48,550 nucleotides of DNA from Candidatus Latescibacterota bacterium (GCA_016187725.1 JACPJE010000100.1:1-48550), one strand, 5' to 3'; counted from the stretch's first letter, positions 1 to 8,769 are shown. Numbers and translations: made by a program. The notes: generated by a model not told the origin, from the sequence alone.

Positions 1-848
1 AATACGGCAACGTCTTCAGGGGCAACCAGGTCTGGAACCAGATCCGCGTGCCCCAGGGGGAGCGCTACGCCTGGGACGCGCAGAGCACCTATATCCGCCG
101 GCCCACCTTTTTCGAGGGGCTCAAGCGGGAGGTGGACCCTATCCAGCCCATCCGCCAGGCCCGGGTGCTGGCCCGGCTGGGAAACAGCGTCACCACCGAC
201 CACATCTCCCCGGCCGGCTCCATCGCCTCCAAGAGCCCGGCAGCCCGGTACCTGGAAAGCCACGGGGTGGAAAAGGCCGAGTGGAACAGCTACGGCTCGC
301 GGCGGGGCAACCACGAGGTGATGGTGCGCGGCACCTTTGCCAATATCCGCATCCGCAACGAACTCGTGCCCGGGGTGGAGGGCGGGTACACCCGCCAGCT
401 GCCCGAGGGCGGGCAGACCACCATCTACGAGGCGGCCGTGAACTACATGGAGGCCGGCACCCCGCTCCTCATCCTGGCCGGCAAGGAGTACGGCACGGGC
501 TCCAGCCGCGACTGGGCGGCCAAGGGCCCCTTCCTCCAGGGGGTGAAGGCCGTGATCGCCGAAAGCTACGAGCGCATCCACCGCTCCAACCTGATCGGCA
601 TGGGCATCCTGCCCTTGCAGTTTGTGGAGGGCGAGGGCCGCGAATCCCTGGGTTTGAGCGGCGAGGAAATCTACGACATAGAGGTGGACGACAGCCTGCG
701 GCCGGGACAGCGGGTGGAGGTGGTGGCGCGGGGGCCTTCAGGGGTCAAGCGGTTTGCCACCCGTTGCCGTATCGACACCCCGGTGGAAATTAATTACTAT
801 AAAAATAGAGGGATCCTCCATACGGTCCTGAGGCGCATGGCTTCGTGA
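1..848 (+). CDS. acnA: Aconitate hydratase, C-terminal part (5' end outside window)
   Basis: This is the C-terminal ~280 residues of a monomeric aconitase (AcnA/IRP1 type), which isomerises citrate to isocitrate in the TCA cycle in the cytoplasm. The reading frame is open from base 3, so the gene begins upstream. The visible part is the linker plus the swivelling domain 4. Typical motifs are GNSVTTDHISPAG near base 180, SRRGNHEVMVRGTF near 300, and the active-site loop YGTGSSRDWAAKG near 490-525, whose Ser and Arg bind substrate in the family. The end of the protein is normal. The next gene starts one base after the stop, so they are probably co-transcribed. Citrate synthase lies 7 kb downstream on the other strand. 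Confidence 0.96.
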   Translation, partial: YGNVFRGNQVWNQIRVPQGERYAWDAQSTYIRRPTFFEGLKREVDPIQPIRQARVLARLGNSVTTDHISPAGSIASKSPAARYLESHGVEKAEWNSYGSRRGNHEVMVRGTFANIRIRNELVPGVEGGYTRQLPEGGQTTIYEAAVNYMEAGTPLLILAGKEYGTGSSRDWAAKGPFLQGVKAVIAESYERIHRSNLIGMGILPLQFVEGEGRESLGLSGEEIYDIEVDDSLRPGQRVEVVARGPSGVKRFATRCRIDTPVEINYYKNRGILHTVLRRMAS

Positions 849-849
849 T

Positions 850-1473
850 ATGGGGAGGGGAAACAGGTACATGGCGCTGGTCCTGGCCGCCGGATGTGGG
901 CTGGCCGGCTGCGAGGGGGCGCCCGTGGAACAGGTCGAGGGGGCTAGGAGAGAGGTGGATGCGGCCCGGCAGGCAGAAGCGGACAAATATGCAGCCGAGG
1001 AGTTCGCCCAGCTAGAGGATTCGCTGCGGGCCGGGTTGATCGAACTGGACAGACAACAGGCCCAGTTCGGGATCTTGAGAGACTACGAGGCTGCCCGCCA
1101 CGCCCTGGGATGGACGGCGGCCCGCGCCGGCCAGGTCCGCCAGCAGGCCCAGGAGAACAAGGAGAGCCTCGGGCAGGTGGCTGCAGACGCGCTGAAGATG
1201 GCCAGCACCGATGTGGAGGCCACGGCGTCTTCAGTAGCCAAGATCCCGCGCCGGACAGAGTATCTAGAAGAGATCCACTCCTTCAAGAGCGACTTGAAGG
1301 CCCTGCGCGCTGCCCTGCAGGAGATAAACGCGGATCTGAGGGCGGAAAACTTTGAACAGGTCCAGACCAAAGCCAAGGCCGTGCAAGGGCAGGCCGAGCG
1401 ATTGCGCCGGGAGGTGAGGGGGGTGATGGCCCAGGAAGGGCTGCTGGCCCCCAGGGCCGGTAAACGCCGCTGA
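850..1473 (+). CDS. Coiled-coil lipoprotein, DUF4398-like (paralogue 1)
   Basis: Predicted outer-membrane or periplasmic lipoprotein of 207 residues. The N-terminus has a short basic stretch, a hydrophobic core and a lipobox ending in LAGC, with the lipidated Cys about 21 residues in. The rest is almost entirely charged helix (heptad-like, rich in Ala, Glu, Gln, Arg), beginning with an EARRxVDAARQAEADKYA-type segment that resembles DUF4398 proteins. It is clearly a paralogue of the gene at 1816: both share KYA-x-EF-x-x-L-x-DSL near the start and AENF-x-x-x near the end. ATG at 850 is used here. ATG at 871, with GGGGAGG 12 bases upstream, is an equally possible start that keeps the lipobox. 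Function unknown; probably envelope-structural. Confidence 0.8.
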   Translation: MGRGNRYMALVLAAGCGLAGCEGAPVEQVEGARREVDAARQAEADKYAAEEFAQLEDSLRAGLIELDRQQAQFGILRDYEAARHALGWTAARAGQVRQQAQENKESLGQVAADALKMASTDVEATASSVAKIPRRTEYLEEIHSFKSDLKALRAALQEINADLRAENFEQVQTKAKAVQGQAERLRREVRGVMAQEGLLAPRAGKRR

Positions 1474-1521
1474 GGGGGGGGCGGCCCCGCGGGAGGAGGG
1501 GGGCCATCCGATTTGAGGGAC

Positions 1522-1549
1522 TTGACTTTTTATTGATAAGGTTTAAATT
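1522..1549 (+). promoter_or_regulatory. Sigma70-type promoter upstream of lipoprotein 2
   Basis: TTGACT at 1522-1527 and TAAATT at 1544-1549 are separated by 16 bases. The stretch is AT-rich in an otherwise GC-rich gap. It faces the lipoprotein gene at 1816, which would give a leader of about 260 nt. The same TTGAxx-N16-TAAATT layout occurs at 35787-35814. Confidence 0.5.
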
Positions 1550-1803
1550 TCTACCTTCAAATCGAGTACCTTCAGGCGCGCCAGGCACCCAGCGCCTCTT
1601 CCCGGCTCCAGGGGGTTGTTTCCCTCGCTCAGATTTTGCGGCTGACTTTGCAGGGCGTCCTTGGGGAAGGCTTAAAAGCGGTGGTCTCACATACCCATGA
1701 GCGTATCGATCCTCCAGAAGTCCCTCTGCACGGCGACCACTTTCTTTAATCAACCCTTTGAGTGGCTAGCTGCAAAGTTAGCTCTTTCTCAATCTTCCCA
1801 TTG
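1550..1803 (+). other. Long untranslated leader, no gene
   Basis: The gap between the two lipoprotein genes is 342 bases. Apart from the promoter there is no convincing reading frame on either strand. A short inverted repeat, GCTA...TAGC, lies near 1768-1787 just before the ribosome binding site. No riboswitch class was recognised. Confidence 0.4.
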
Positions 1804-1815
1804 AAAGGAGAAACT

Positions 1816-2448
1816 ATGCTCAAGAGAAAGACCTCCCTAGGGATCTTGGCCGTTCTGGCAGCTGTTTGGCTGGCCGGTTGCGAAAAGCCCCCGGTCCAGG
1901 AGCAACAGGCCGCCCAGAATGCCGTCGAAGAGGCCCGCAAGGCCGAGGGTCCGAAGTATGCCGGCAAGGAATTCAACACCTTGCAGGACTCCTTGAAGGC
2001 TGCCAACACCGAAATCGAGACCCAGAACAACAAGTTCGCGCTCTTCCGCAACTACACCCAGGCCAAAGGCACCCTGGGCTGGGTGTCTACCAGTGGTCCC
2101 AAGGTCGCCCAGAAAGCCCGCGATACCAAGGAGCAGATGCGCAAGGAAGCCGAGGCTGCTCTGCAGAGGGCCCAGACCGCGGTCGATACCGCCGCTGCCA
2201 AGGTCGCCGCTGCTCCGAAAAGCAAGGACTCCAAGGAAGAGATCCAGATGCTGGAGAGCGAGCTGGAGGTCATGCGCAACAATCTTCAGAACGTGAAGAA
2301 CGCCATCCAGGCTGAGAACTTCCCCGAAGCCACTTCCAACGCCAAGGCCATCGAAGGCCAGGCCACCCAGACCCAGCAGGAAGTCCAGACCATTCTGGAC
2401 AAGGTCGCCGAGGCCAAGGCCAAGAGGAAGGGCGGCAAAAAGAAGTGA
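1816..2448 (+). CDS. Coiled-coil lipoprotein, DUF4398-like (paralogue 2)
   Basis: A 210-residue lipoprotein: basic start MLKRK, hydrophobic segment, lipobox LAGC with the lipidated Cys at residue 21, then a long Ala/Glu/Lys/Gln-rich helical coiled coil and a Lys-rich tail (KRKGGKKK). It is a paralogue of the gene at 850. The ATG at 1816 is chosen because AAAGGAG sits at 1804-1810; an upstream in-frame start at 1762 has no binding site and would bury the signal peptide. It has its own promoter (1522) and a strong terminator (2496), so it is probably an independent, highly expressed unit. The basic tail and lipid anchor suggest a protein tying membrane to cell wall, but that is inference. Confidence 0.87.
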   Translation: MLKRKTSLGILAVLAAVWLAGCEKPPVQEQQAAQNAVEEARKAEGPKYAGKEFNTLQDSLKAANTEIETQNNKFALFRNYTQAKGTLGWVSTSGPKVAQKARDTKEQMRKEAEAALQRAQTAVDTAAAKVAAAPKSKDSKEEIQMLESELEVMRNNLQNVKNAIQAENFPEATSNAKAIEGQATQTQQEVQTILDKVAEAKAKRKGGKKK

Positions 2449-2495
2449 GCTTTGGTCAGCCCTGAGCTACCCATAAGGCTCGAGCCTCAGTGAAG

Positions 2496-2537
2496 ATACG
2501 GCACAGGTCCGCCAGGGCCTGTGCCGTATTATATTTG
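2496..2537 (+). terminator. Rho-independent terminator of lipoprotein 2
   Basis: A perfect 12-bp stem, ATACGGCACAGG (2496-2507) and CCTGTGCCGTAT (2518-2529), with a 10-base loop is followed by TATATTTG. It starts 48 bases after the stop codon at 2448. The T-tract is interrupted by A but the stem is strong. Confidence 0.75.
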
Positions 2538-2604
2538 TTGAGGAACTGCTCCCCGGGACCGGAGTTTTAAAAGAGACGCCCCAATGTCCCCAGGAGTTTC
2601 GCCC

Positions 2605-3345
2605 ATGAATGCTTCGGAAAAAAAATCCTCTGCTCCCGGCCTCCGCCTGGCCAAGAGCCTCGGCGGGGTCTTGCTCAAGGCCGGCCTGGCCCTGTGCGGC
2701 CTGGTCTTGGTGCCGGTCCTGTACTATTGTTGGCCCGCAGTCACGGTCAGCTGGGCCCAGGTGCGGGAAGACCGGCAAGCAGACCAGCAGCTGGGCAAGG
2801 CACAGCTGGACAAGGAGACCAAGAAACTGCGGGCCGACATCGCCCGGCTCAAGGAGGAGACCGCCCAGTTGCAGGGGGCCCTGGCCGAGCGCCAGCCCAA
2901 GGCCCCGTACATCGTCGTGGACACCAACACCAATAGTTTCCTGATGCGCCAGACCGACGCGGTGCTGCGCGAAGGCATCTGTTCCACTGGGAGCGGCAAA
3001 AAGCTGGTCTGGGTGCACGGGCGCAAGACCTGGGTGTTCAATACCCCCAAGGGCAAGCACCAGGTCCGCCTCAAGAAGGACGACTACCCCGTGTGGAAAA
3101 AGCCGGACTGGGCCTTTGTAGAAGAGGAAGAAAAGATACCCAGTCCCAATGATCCCAAGCGTTTTGAGGAAGGGGTGTTGGGTAAGTACGCCCTCGATAT
3201 CGGCGACGCCTATATGCTCCACGGCACTCCCTTCAGGCGCACCCTGGGCATGTACGTCAGCCACGGCTGCGTGCGCCTCGACGACCCGGACATCGAATAC
3301 CTCTACAATAATTCCCAAAAAGGCACCGAGGTCTACATCTACTGA
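2605..3345 (+). CDS. L,D-transpeptidase (YkuD family), membrane-anchored
   Basis: A 246-residue protein with one N-terminal membrane segment (about residues 22-42), a short coiled coil (about 50-90) and a YkuD catalytic domain (about 98-246). The YkuD signature is intact: HGTP with His206, then SHGCVRL with the nucleophile Cys222. These enzymes make 3-3 cross-links in peptidoglycan or attach lipoproteins to it, working in the periplasm. The start at 2605 is preferred because AGGAG lies 8 bases upstream; ATG at 2584 is in frame but has no good site. It is first in a cluster with a related secreted protein and a bifunctional PBP. The two lipoproteins just upstream are possible substrates, by analogy with Braun lipoprotein; this is not shown by the sequence. 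Confidence 0.92.
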   Translation: MNASEKKSSAPGLRLAKSLGGVLLKAGLALCGLVLVPVLYYCWPAVTVSWAQVREDRQADQQLGKAQLDKETKKLRADIARLKEETAQLQGALAERQPKAPYIVVDTNTNSFLMRQTDAVLREGICSTGSGKKLVWVHGRKTWVFNTPKGKHQVRLKKDDYPVWKKPDWAFVEEEEKIPSPNDPKRFEEGVLGKYALDIGDAYMLHGTPFRRTLGMYVSHGCVRLDDPDIEYLYNNSQKGTEVYIY

Positions 3346-3357
3346 GGCCGGCAAACC

Positions 3358-4260
3358 ATGACGCGGGTGGTGGTGCTCTTTGCCGTGCTTTTCACGGCTG
3401 CGGCCCTGGCGGCGCCGGCGGACAAGTCCCCTTCAGGGGAGAAGTCCGTCAAGGCGGAAAAGGCAGATACGGCGGACCAGGCTGCCAAGATCGCCAAGCC
3501 GGACAAGGCCAAGAAGCCGGACAAGGTGGACCCGGCCCCCAAGGCTGACAAAGCGGACAAACCGGGCAAGGCCGCGCCAGCGGAAAAAACTGCGCCTACA
3601 GAAGATCCGCAGAGCGCGTACAAAGCGCTGCTCCAGGAGCGCGATCACCTGGAACAGCAGAAGAAGATCCTGGAATGGGAAGAGGGTCTGGCCGCGGCGA
3701 GTTTACAGGATAGCGCCGCGTACCTGGTGGTGGACCTGGACCGGCAGTTGATCACCGCCAAGCTGGGCGGGGTGCCCATGCGCCACGCCCCGATCGCATG
3801 GCGGTACGAGCGGCCCGGTCAGGCGGTGGTGAGCGGGATTTTTCAGGTGGCGGAGCGTCAGGCTGACGTGCCGGACAGCGCGGTGGCCGACAGTGCCAGG
3901 ACCTCCCCTCAGCCGGCGGTGGTGGGCGCGGACAGCGCGAAGGGCGACAGCGCGCTGATCGACACCTCGCTGATACGCCTCGCCGCGACCCCCCGGGGCC
4001 CCGTCCCGCGCCACTACGATCCCCAGAGGCGTTATTGCATCAGTCTGCAGGGCGGGCCGGATCTATGGCTGGCCACCCTGCCTCCGACCCAGACCCGGAT
4101 GGATACCCTTGAGGTCCGCCTGCGCACCTGGATCCGCGACTTCCCCGCGGTGGTGCAGCACCGGCAGAGCATCCATCTGTTCCTGGAGCCGGCGGACAAT
4201 TACTGGATCTATGCCATGGCCGTGCTGGGAGCCCGGGTGTTGGTGATCCCCCCTTCCTGA
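3358..4260 (+). CDS. Secreted protein with Lys/Ala/Asp/Pro linker and a YkuD-like fragment
   Basis: A 300-residue protein with an N-terminal signal peptide ending near AALAAPA. A 65-residue low-complexity linker made of K-x-D-K, KPDK and KADK units follows, then a short coiled coil and a globular region. The globular region begins AYLVVDLDRQLITAK, which looks like the first strands of a YkuD domain (compare YIVVDTNTN in the preceding gene), but no HG...SHGC catalytic site follows. It may be a catalytically dead relative of its neighbour or an unrelated wall-binding protein. It starts 12 bases after the L,D-transpeptidase stop and is probably in the same operon. The basic linker could contact peptidoglycan or teichoic-like polymers (inference). 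Confidence 0.8.
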   Translation: MTRVVVLFAVLFTAAALAAPADKSPSGEKSVKAEKADTADQAAKIAKPDKAKKPDKVDPAPKADKADKPGKAAPAEKTAPTEDPQSAYKALLQERDHLEQQKKILEWEEGLAAASLQDSAAYLVVDLDRQLITAKLGGVPMRHAPIAWRYERPGQAVVSGIFQVAERQADVPDSAVADSARTSPQPAVVGADSAKGDSALIDTSLIRLAATPRGPVPRHYDPQRRYCISLQGGPDLWLATLPPTQTRMDTLEVRLRTWIRDFPAVVQHRQSIHLFLEPADNYWIYAMAVLGARVLVIPPS

Positions 4261-4301
4261 GGACAGCCCTCCTTTCCTGAATATTCCCGAAGACCGGATC
4301 A

Positions 4302-7300
4302 TTGGAATTTCTCAGAAGACATCTGTGGGCGGCGGTGGTGTTGACCTGGGGCCTGCTTTTTGCCGGGCTCCTGGTCTACGAAATCCAGACCTCCAGGCTC
4401 CAGTCCCTGATCCTCTCCAGGGTGACCAAGGAGTTGACTTTCTGGATGGAGCCCGGACCCAGCGAGGCCATCCGCTTTCCCCTGCCAGGCCCCTATGACC
4501 AGCGCCTGGGCTACTCCCGCCTCCCCGACTTCATCGATAGGCTGACCACGGCCAAGGACTATTCCATCCGGGCCCAGGCGCGCAACTCGCCCCGGCTGCT
4601 CAAACTGGGGGAACAGGGTCTCTTTCCCATCTATCACGAAAAGGCCAAGACCGGCCTGCGCATCCTGGACCGGGACAACCAGCTCTTCTTTTCGGCGGCC
4701 TTTCCAGAGCGGGTCTACGGGCGCTTCGAGGATGTCCCGCCGGCAGTGATCAAGACCTTGCTCTTCATCGAGAACCGCGAGGCCCTGGACCCCCGCTACC
4801 CGTACCACAACCCGGCGGTGGAATGGGACCGGCTGACCAACGCGGTGCTGCAGATGGCGATCCGCACGGTGAGCCGCAGCCACAAGGCGCCGGGGGGCAG
4901 TACCCTGGCCACCCAGATCGAGAAGTTCCGCCATTCTCCCGGGGGCCTGACTGCCTCGGTGCGGGACAAGTTCAACCAGATGGCTTCGGCCTCCATGCGG
5001 GCGTACCTGGACGGCCCCCAGACCACCGAGGCGCGCTACCGGATCGCCCTCGACTACATCAACTCCATCCCCCTGGCGGCGGCGCCGGGGTACGGGGAGG
5101 TCACGGGCCTGGGCGACGGTCTGTGGGTGTGGTACGGGGCCGATTTCGACCAGGCCAACAAGCTCCTCATCCAGCGCCCGGCCACTTCCAGGGACCCCAA
5201 CCTGGGAGCCTGGGCCCTGGCCTACAAGCAGGTGCTGGGTCTCTTCCTGTCCCAGCGGCGGCCCTCCTTCTACCTGATCGAGGACCGCAGCGCCCTCGAC
5301 GAACTGGTCCGCACCTACCTGCCCCTGCTGGTGGAGGCCGGCGTGCTCTCGCCGTCGGAGCGCGAGGCCGTGGCGCAGGCCCGCCTGGAAGTGCGCCGGG
5401 GCAGCCCGCCCCAGCCGGAGGTGCCCTTTGTGGAGCGCAAGGCGGCCAGCGCCATCCGCAGCCGCCTGGCCGCCACCCTGGACATTCCCCAGCTCTACGA
5501 GCTGGACCGGCTGGACCTGACCGTGTACAGCACCCTCGACCGCCGCACCCAGGACGAGGTGACCCGGATGCTGACCCGCCTGCGCGATCCGGCCTATGCC
5601 GAACAGGCGGGGCTGCGCGGCTTTCGGCTTTTGGAAAAGGGCGCTCCGGACAAGGTCATCTACAGCTTCACCCTCTTCGAGCGGGGGAACCGGGTCAACC
5701 TGATGCGGGTCCAGGCCGACAATTTCAACCAGCCCCTCAACATCAACGAAGGGGTCAAGCTGGAGCTGGGCTCCACGGCCAAGCTGCGGACCCTGATCAC
5801 CTACCTGGAAGTCATCGCCGAACTGCACGACCGCTACGCCGGGCAGGCTCCCGCCAAGCTGCGCCAGGTGGAGACGCCGCCCAGCGACCAGTTGGGCCGC
5901 TGGGCCCTCAACTACCTGGCCTCCAGCGCCGACACCTCGCTGCCGGCCATGCTCGAGGCGGCCATGGAGCGCTCCTATTCGGCCAGCCCCGCCGAGCAGT
6001 TCTTCACCGGCGGGGGTATGCACACCTTTGCCAACTTCGATCCGGAGAAGGACGATGGGGGGGTCTTCTCGGTGCGGCAGGGCCTGTACCGCTCCATCAA
6101 CCTGGTCTTCATCCGTCTGATGCGCAGCATCGTGCGCTACTACATGTACCAGGGCGGCGGCAGCCCCGATATGTTCGAAGACCCCGACGACCCGGCGCGG
6201 CAGATATACCTGGAAAAGTTCGCCGACCGGGAGGGCAAGGAGTTCCTCAACCGCTTCTACAAGAAGTACCAGGAGAAGAAGAAGGGGAAGGAGCAGGTCA
6301 CCGCCGAACCGCTGGAGCGCCTGGTCCAGGACATCCATCCCACCCCGGCGCGCCTGGCGGTGATCTTCCGCACGGTCAAGCCGGCGGCCAGCCTGGAGGA
6401 GTTCTCGGCCTTCATGCGCGCCCGCCTGCCCAACTCGGTGTTGTCGAGCGCCACGCTCAGCGAACTGTACAAAAGCTATGCCGTGGAAGCCTACTCCCTG
6501 GCCGACCGCGGGTACATCGCCCGGGTGCACCCGCTGGAGTTGTGGCTGGTGGCCTACCTGCAGCAACACCCCCAGGCCAGGCGCAGCGAGTTGATGGCCG
6601 CCTCCGCCGCCGAAAGGCAGGAGGTGTACAACTGGCTCTTCAAGACCCACCAGAAGAACAGCCAGGACAGCCGCATCCGCACCCTGCTGGAGGTGGAGGC
6701 CTTCGAGCAGATTCACCGGACCTGGAAGCGGCTGGGGTATCCCTTCGAGTCCCTGGTGCCCTCCTATGCCACTTCCATCGGCGTTTCGGGGGATCGCCCG
6801 GCCGCCCTGGCCGAGTTGATGGGTATTCTGCTCAACGAGGGGGTGCGCTACCCCTCGGTGCGGGCCCAGGAACTCCACTTTGCCCAGAACACCCCCTTTG
6901 AGACCATCCTGCAGCCCGAGCGGGAGGGCGGGGAACAGGTGTTGCGCCCCGAGATCGCCCGGGTGGCGCGCCAGGCCATCATCGGCGTGGTCGAACAGGG
7001 CACGGCCCGGCGGGTGCGCGGGGCCTTTGCCTTTGCCGACAGCACCCTGCTGGCGGTGGGGGGCAAGACCGGAACCGGCGACAACCGCCACGAGATCTAC
7101 GGGGCCGGCGGCAAGCTGATCGACTCGCAGATCACCAGCCGCACCGCGACCTTTGTTTTCCTGGTCGGGGACCGCTTCTTTGGCACCCTGACCGCGTACG
7201 TGGCCGGCAAGGAGGCAGCCGGGTACAAGTTCACCAGCTCCCTGCCGGTCCAGGTGCTCAAGGTGCTGGCGCCCAAACTCATGCCCCTGATCGAGCGGGC

Positions 7301-7382
7301 CTACAAGGAGAACCAGCTGCAGGCCAGCAACAGCCCTTCCCTCCCCCTCCCCCCTGCCGCTCCCGCCCCTGTGCAGCAGTAG
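4302..7382 (+). CDS. Bifunctional penicillin-binding protein (GT51 plus transpeptidase)
   Basis: A 1026-residue class A PBP, larger than most (700-900). There is one N-terminal membrane segment (residues 7-27). The GT51 domain spans roughly 130-260, with the first catalytic Glu in FIENRE (Glu157) and GGST at 198-201. The transpeptidase domain spans roughly 440-1000, with STAK (Ser491), SIN (Ser598) and KTGT (Lys922) in the correct order. The enzyme polymerises and cross-links peptidoglycan at the outer face of the inner membrane. The GT51 motifs deviate from consensus: the usual EDxxFxxHxG is ENREALDPRYPYHNP. TTG at 4302 is the only suitable start and has a weak binding site. It follows the L,D-transpeptidase pair, consistent with a wall-synthesis operon. 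The end is Pro-rich. Confidence 0.93.
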   Translation: MEFLRRHLWAAVVLTWGLLFAGLLVYEIQTSRLQSLILSRVTKELTFWMEPGPSEAIRFPLPGPYDQRLGYSRLPDFIDRLTTAKDYSIRAQARNSPRLLKLGEQGLFPIYHEKAKTGLRILDRDNQLFFSAAFPERVYGRFEDVPPAVIKTLLFIENREALDPRYPYHNPAVEWDRLTNAVLQMAIRTVSRSHKAPGGSTLATQIEKFRHSPGGLTASVRDKFNQMASASMRAYLDGPQTTEARYRIALDYINSIPLAAAPGYGEVTGLGDGLWVWYGADFDQANKLLIQRPATSRDPNLGAWALAYKQVLGLFLSQRRPSFYLIEDRSALDELVRTYLPLLVEAGVLSPSEREAVAQARLEVRRGSPPQPEVPFVERKAASAIRSRLAATLDIPQLYELDRLDLTVYSTLDRRTQDEVTRMLTRLRDPAYAEQAGLRGFRLLEKGAPDKVIYSFTLFERGNRVNLMRVQADNFNQPLNINEGVKLELGSTAKLRTLITYLEVIAELHDRYAGQAPAKLRQVETPPSDQLGRWALNYLASSADTSLPAMLEAAMERSYSASPAEQFFTGGGMHTFANFDPEKDDGGVFSVRQGLYRSINLVFIRLMRSIVRYYMYQGGGSPDMFEDPDDPARQIYLEKFADREGKEFLNRFYKKYQEKKKGKEQVTAEPLERLVQDIHPTPARLAVIFRTVKPAASLEEFSAFMRARLPNSVLSSATLSELYKSYAVEAYSLADRGYIARVHPLELWLVAYLQQHPQARRSELMAASAAERQEVYNWLFKTHQKNSQDSRIRTLLEVEAFEQIHRTWKRLGYPFESLVPSYATSIGVSGDRPAALAELMGILLNEGVRYPSVRAQELHFAQNTPFETILQPEREGGEQVLRPEIARVARQAIIGVVEQGTARRVRGAFAFADSTLLAVGGKTGTGDNRHEIYGAGGKLIDSQITSRTATFVFLVGDRFFGTLTAYVAGKEAAGYKFTSSLPVQVLKVLAPKLMPLIERAYKENQLQASNSPSLPLPPAAPAPVQQ

Positions 7383-7403
7383 CGGCGACCAGTCTGCAGA
7401 CAC

Positions 7404-7448
7404 AAAAAAGTCCTGGCCTCCGGCGGGTGAAGAGAACCGGAGGCCAGG
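7404..7448 (-). terminator. Rho-independent terminator of citrate synthase
   Basis: On the minus strand a perfect 12-bp stem, CCTGGCCTCCGG (7437-7448 paired with 7412-7423), is followed by six T (7404-7409). It lies 16 bases after the citrate synthase stop. The plus-strand PBP gene ends at 7382, so the hairpin may serve both directions. Confidence 0.85.
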
Positions 7449-7464
7449 GCCATGAAAGTGCGGA

Positions 7465-8754
7465 TCAACCGCGCTTGTCCAGCGGCGTATAGGAGCGCTG
7501 GGCCGGCCCGATATAGACCTGCCTGGGTCGGTGCAGTCGCGGGCTGGCCGCCTTGCGCGCCTCGTACCACTGGGCGATCCAGCCGGGCATGCGCCCGATG
7601 GCGAACATCACCGTGAACATCGAGTGCGGGATGCCGATGGCCCGCAGGATGGTGCCGCTGTAGAAATCGACGTTGGGGTACAGCTTGCGGTCGACGAAGT
7701 AGCTGTCCTCCAGCGCGACGGCCTCCAGTTCCTCGGCCAGTTCCAGCAGCGGGTCCTTGCGCTGCAGCTTGGCCAGCACCGCCTCGCAGGCCTTCTTGAT
7801 GATCCGGGAGCGGGGGTCGAAGTTCTTGTAGACCCGGTGGCCGAAGCCCATCAGGCGGATGCCGTTCCTCTTGTCCTTGACCTGCTGCACGAAATCCTTC
7901 ACCGTGGTCTTGGTCCTGCGGATCTCCTCCAGCATGTCCACCACCGCCACATTGGCGCCCCCGTGCAGCGGCCCCCACAGGGCGCACACGCCGGCGGCCA
8001 CCGAGGCGAAGAGGTTGGCGCCGCTGCTGCCCACCATGCGCACCGTGGCGGTGCTGCAGTTCTGCTCGTGGTCGGCGTGCAGCAGCAAGAGCAGATCCAG
8101 GGCCCGCACCTGTTCGGGGTCTGGCTCGTAGTCTTTGTACGGCTGGCTGAACATCATGTGCAGGAAATTGGCCGTGTACTTCTTGTCCGGATGCGGGTGG
8201 ATGGTGGGATAGCCCCGGTCGTGGCGGTAGGAGTACGCGGCGATGGTGCGCACCTTGGCCATGAGCCGGGCGGCGGCCTCCTGGAAGGAGTTCTCGTCGT
8301 CGATCCGCAGGAACTCGGGATTGAAGCAACTGAGGGCATTGAGCACCGCCGAGAGCACGGCCATGGGCGGGGAGTTGGAGGGGAAGAGGTCGAAGTGGTG
8401 GCGGATGGCCTCGTGCAGGGCCTGGTGCTTGGTGAGCAGATCGCTGAAGTCGTTCAGCTGGCGCTGGGTGGGCAACTCGCCCCAGATCAGCAGATAGGCG
8501 GCCTCGATGAAATTGCTGTGTTCGGCCAGTTGCTCGATGGGGATGCCCCGGTAGCGGAGGATGCCCTGTTCCCCGTCGATGAAGGTGATGGCGCTCTGGC
8601 AGGCGCCGGTGTTGCCGTAGCCATCGTCCAGGGTGATGTATCCGGTCTGGGCGCGCAGGGTGCTGATGTCGAGGGCGCGCTCGTCCTCGGTGCCGACGAC
8701 GACGGGCAGGTCGACCGCCTTGTCGCCCATCTGCAGGCGGGCAGTTTCGGGCAT
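7465..8754 (-). CDS. gltA: Citrate synthase, type II
   Basis: Condenses oxaloacetate and acetyl-CoA to citrate; 429 residues, the usual size of the hexameric Gram-negative type. The catalytic residues align with E. coli GltA: His264 (GPLHGGAN), His306 (GFGHRVYKN) and Asp363 (NVDFYSG). The LHADHEQNCST motif is also present, and the C-terminus ends in the typical RPRQVYIGP...YTPLDKR. The start is supported by AGGAG 8 bases upstream. It lies 15 bases after a MocA-type oxidoreductase and shares its promoter (9971-9999); a clear terminator follows. Aconitase at the window start suggests TCA-cycle genes are grouped here. Confidence 0.98.
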   Translation of the reverse strand: MPETARLQMGDKAVDLPVVVGTEDERALDISTLRAQTGYITLDDGYGNTGACQSAITFIDGEQGILRYRGIPIEQLAEHSNFIEAAYLLIWGELPTQRQLNDFSDLLTKHQALHEAIRHHFDLFPSNSPPMAVLSAVLNALSCFNPEFLRIDDENSFQEAAARLMAKVRTIAAYSYRHDRGYPTIHPHPDKKYTANFLHMMFSQPYKDYEPDPEQVRALDLLLLLHADHEQNCSTATVRMVGSSGANLFASVAAGVCALWGPLHGGANVAVVDMLEEIRRTKTTVKDFVQQVKDKRNGIRLMGFGHRVYKNFDPRSRIIKKACEAVLAKLQRKDPLLELAEELEAVALEDSYFVDRKLYPNVDFYSGTILRAIGIPHSMFTVMFAIGRMPGWIAQWYEARKAASPRLHRPRQVYIGPAQRSYTPLDKRG

Positions 8755-8769
8755 CTGCGTTTCTCCTAA

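Noticed and set aside
3430..3600. Possible DNA tandem repeat or CRISPR-like array
   Set aside because: It is the codon pattern of the Lys/Asp/Ala/Pro linker; units vary and there are no spacers.
4299..7403. Minus-strand open frame of 1034 codons opposite the PBP gene
   Set aside because: A shadow frame caused by high GC; its sequence is low-complexity Gly/Leu/Gln/His without domains, while the plus strand encodes all PBP motifs.
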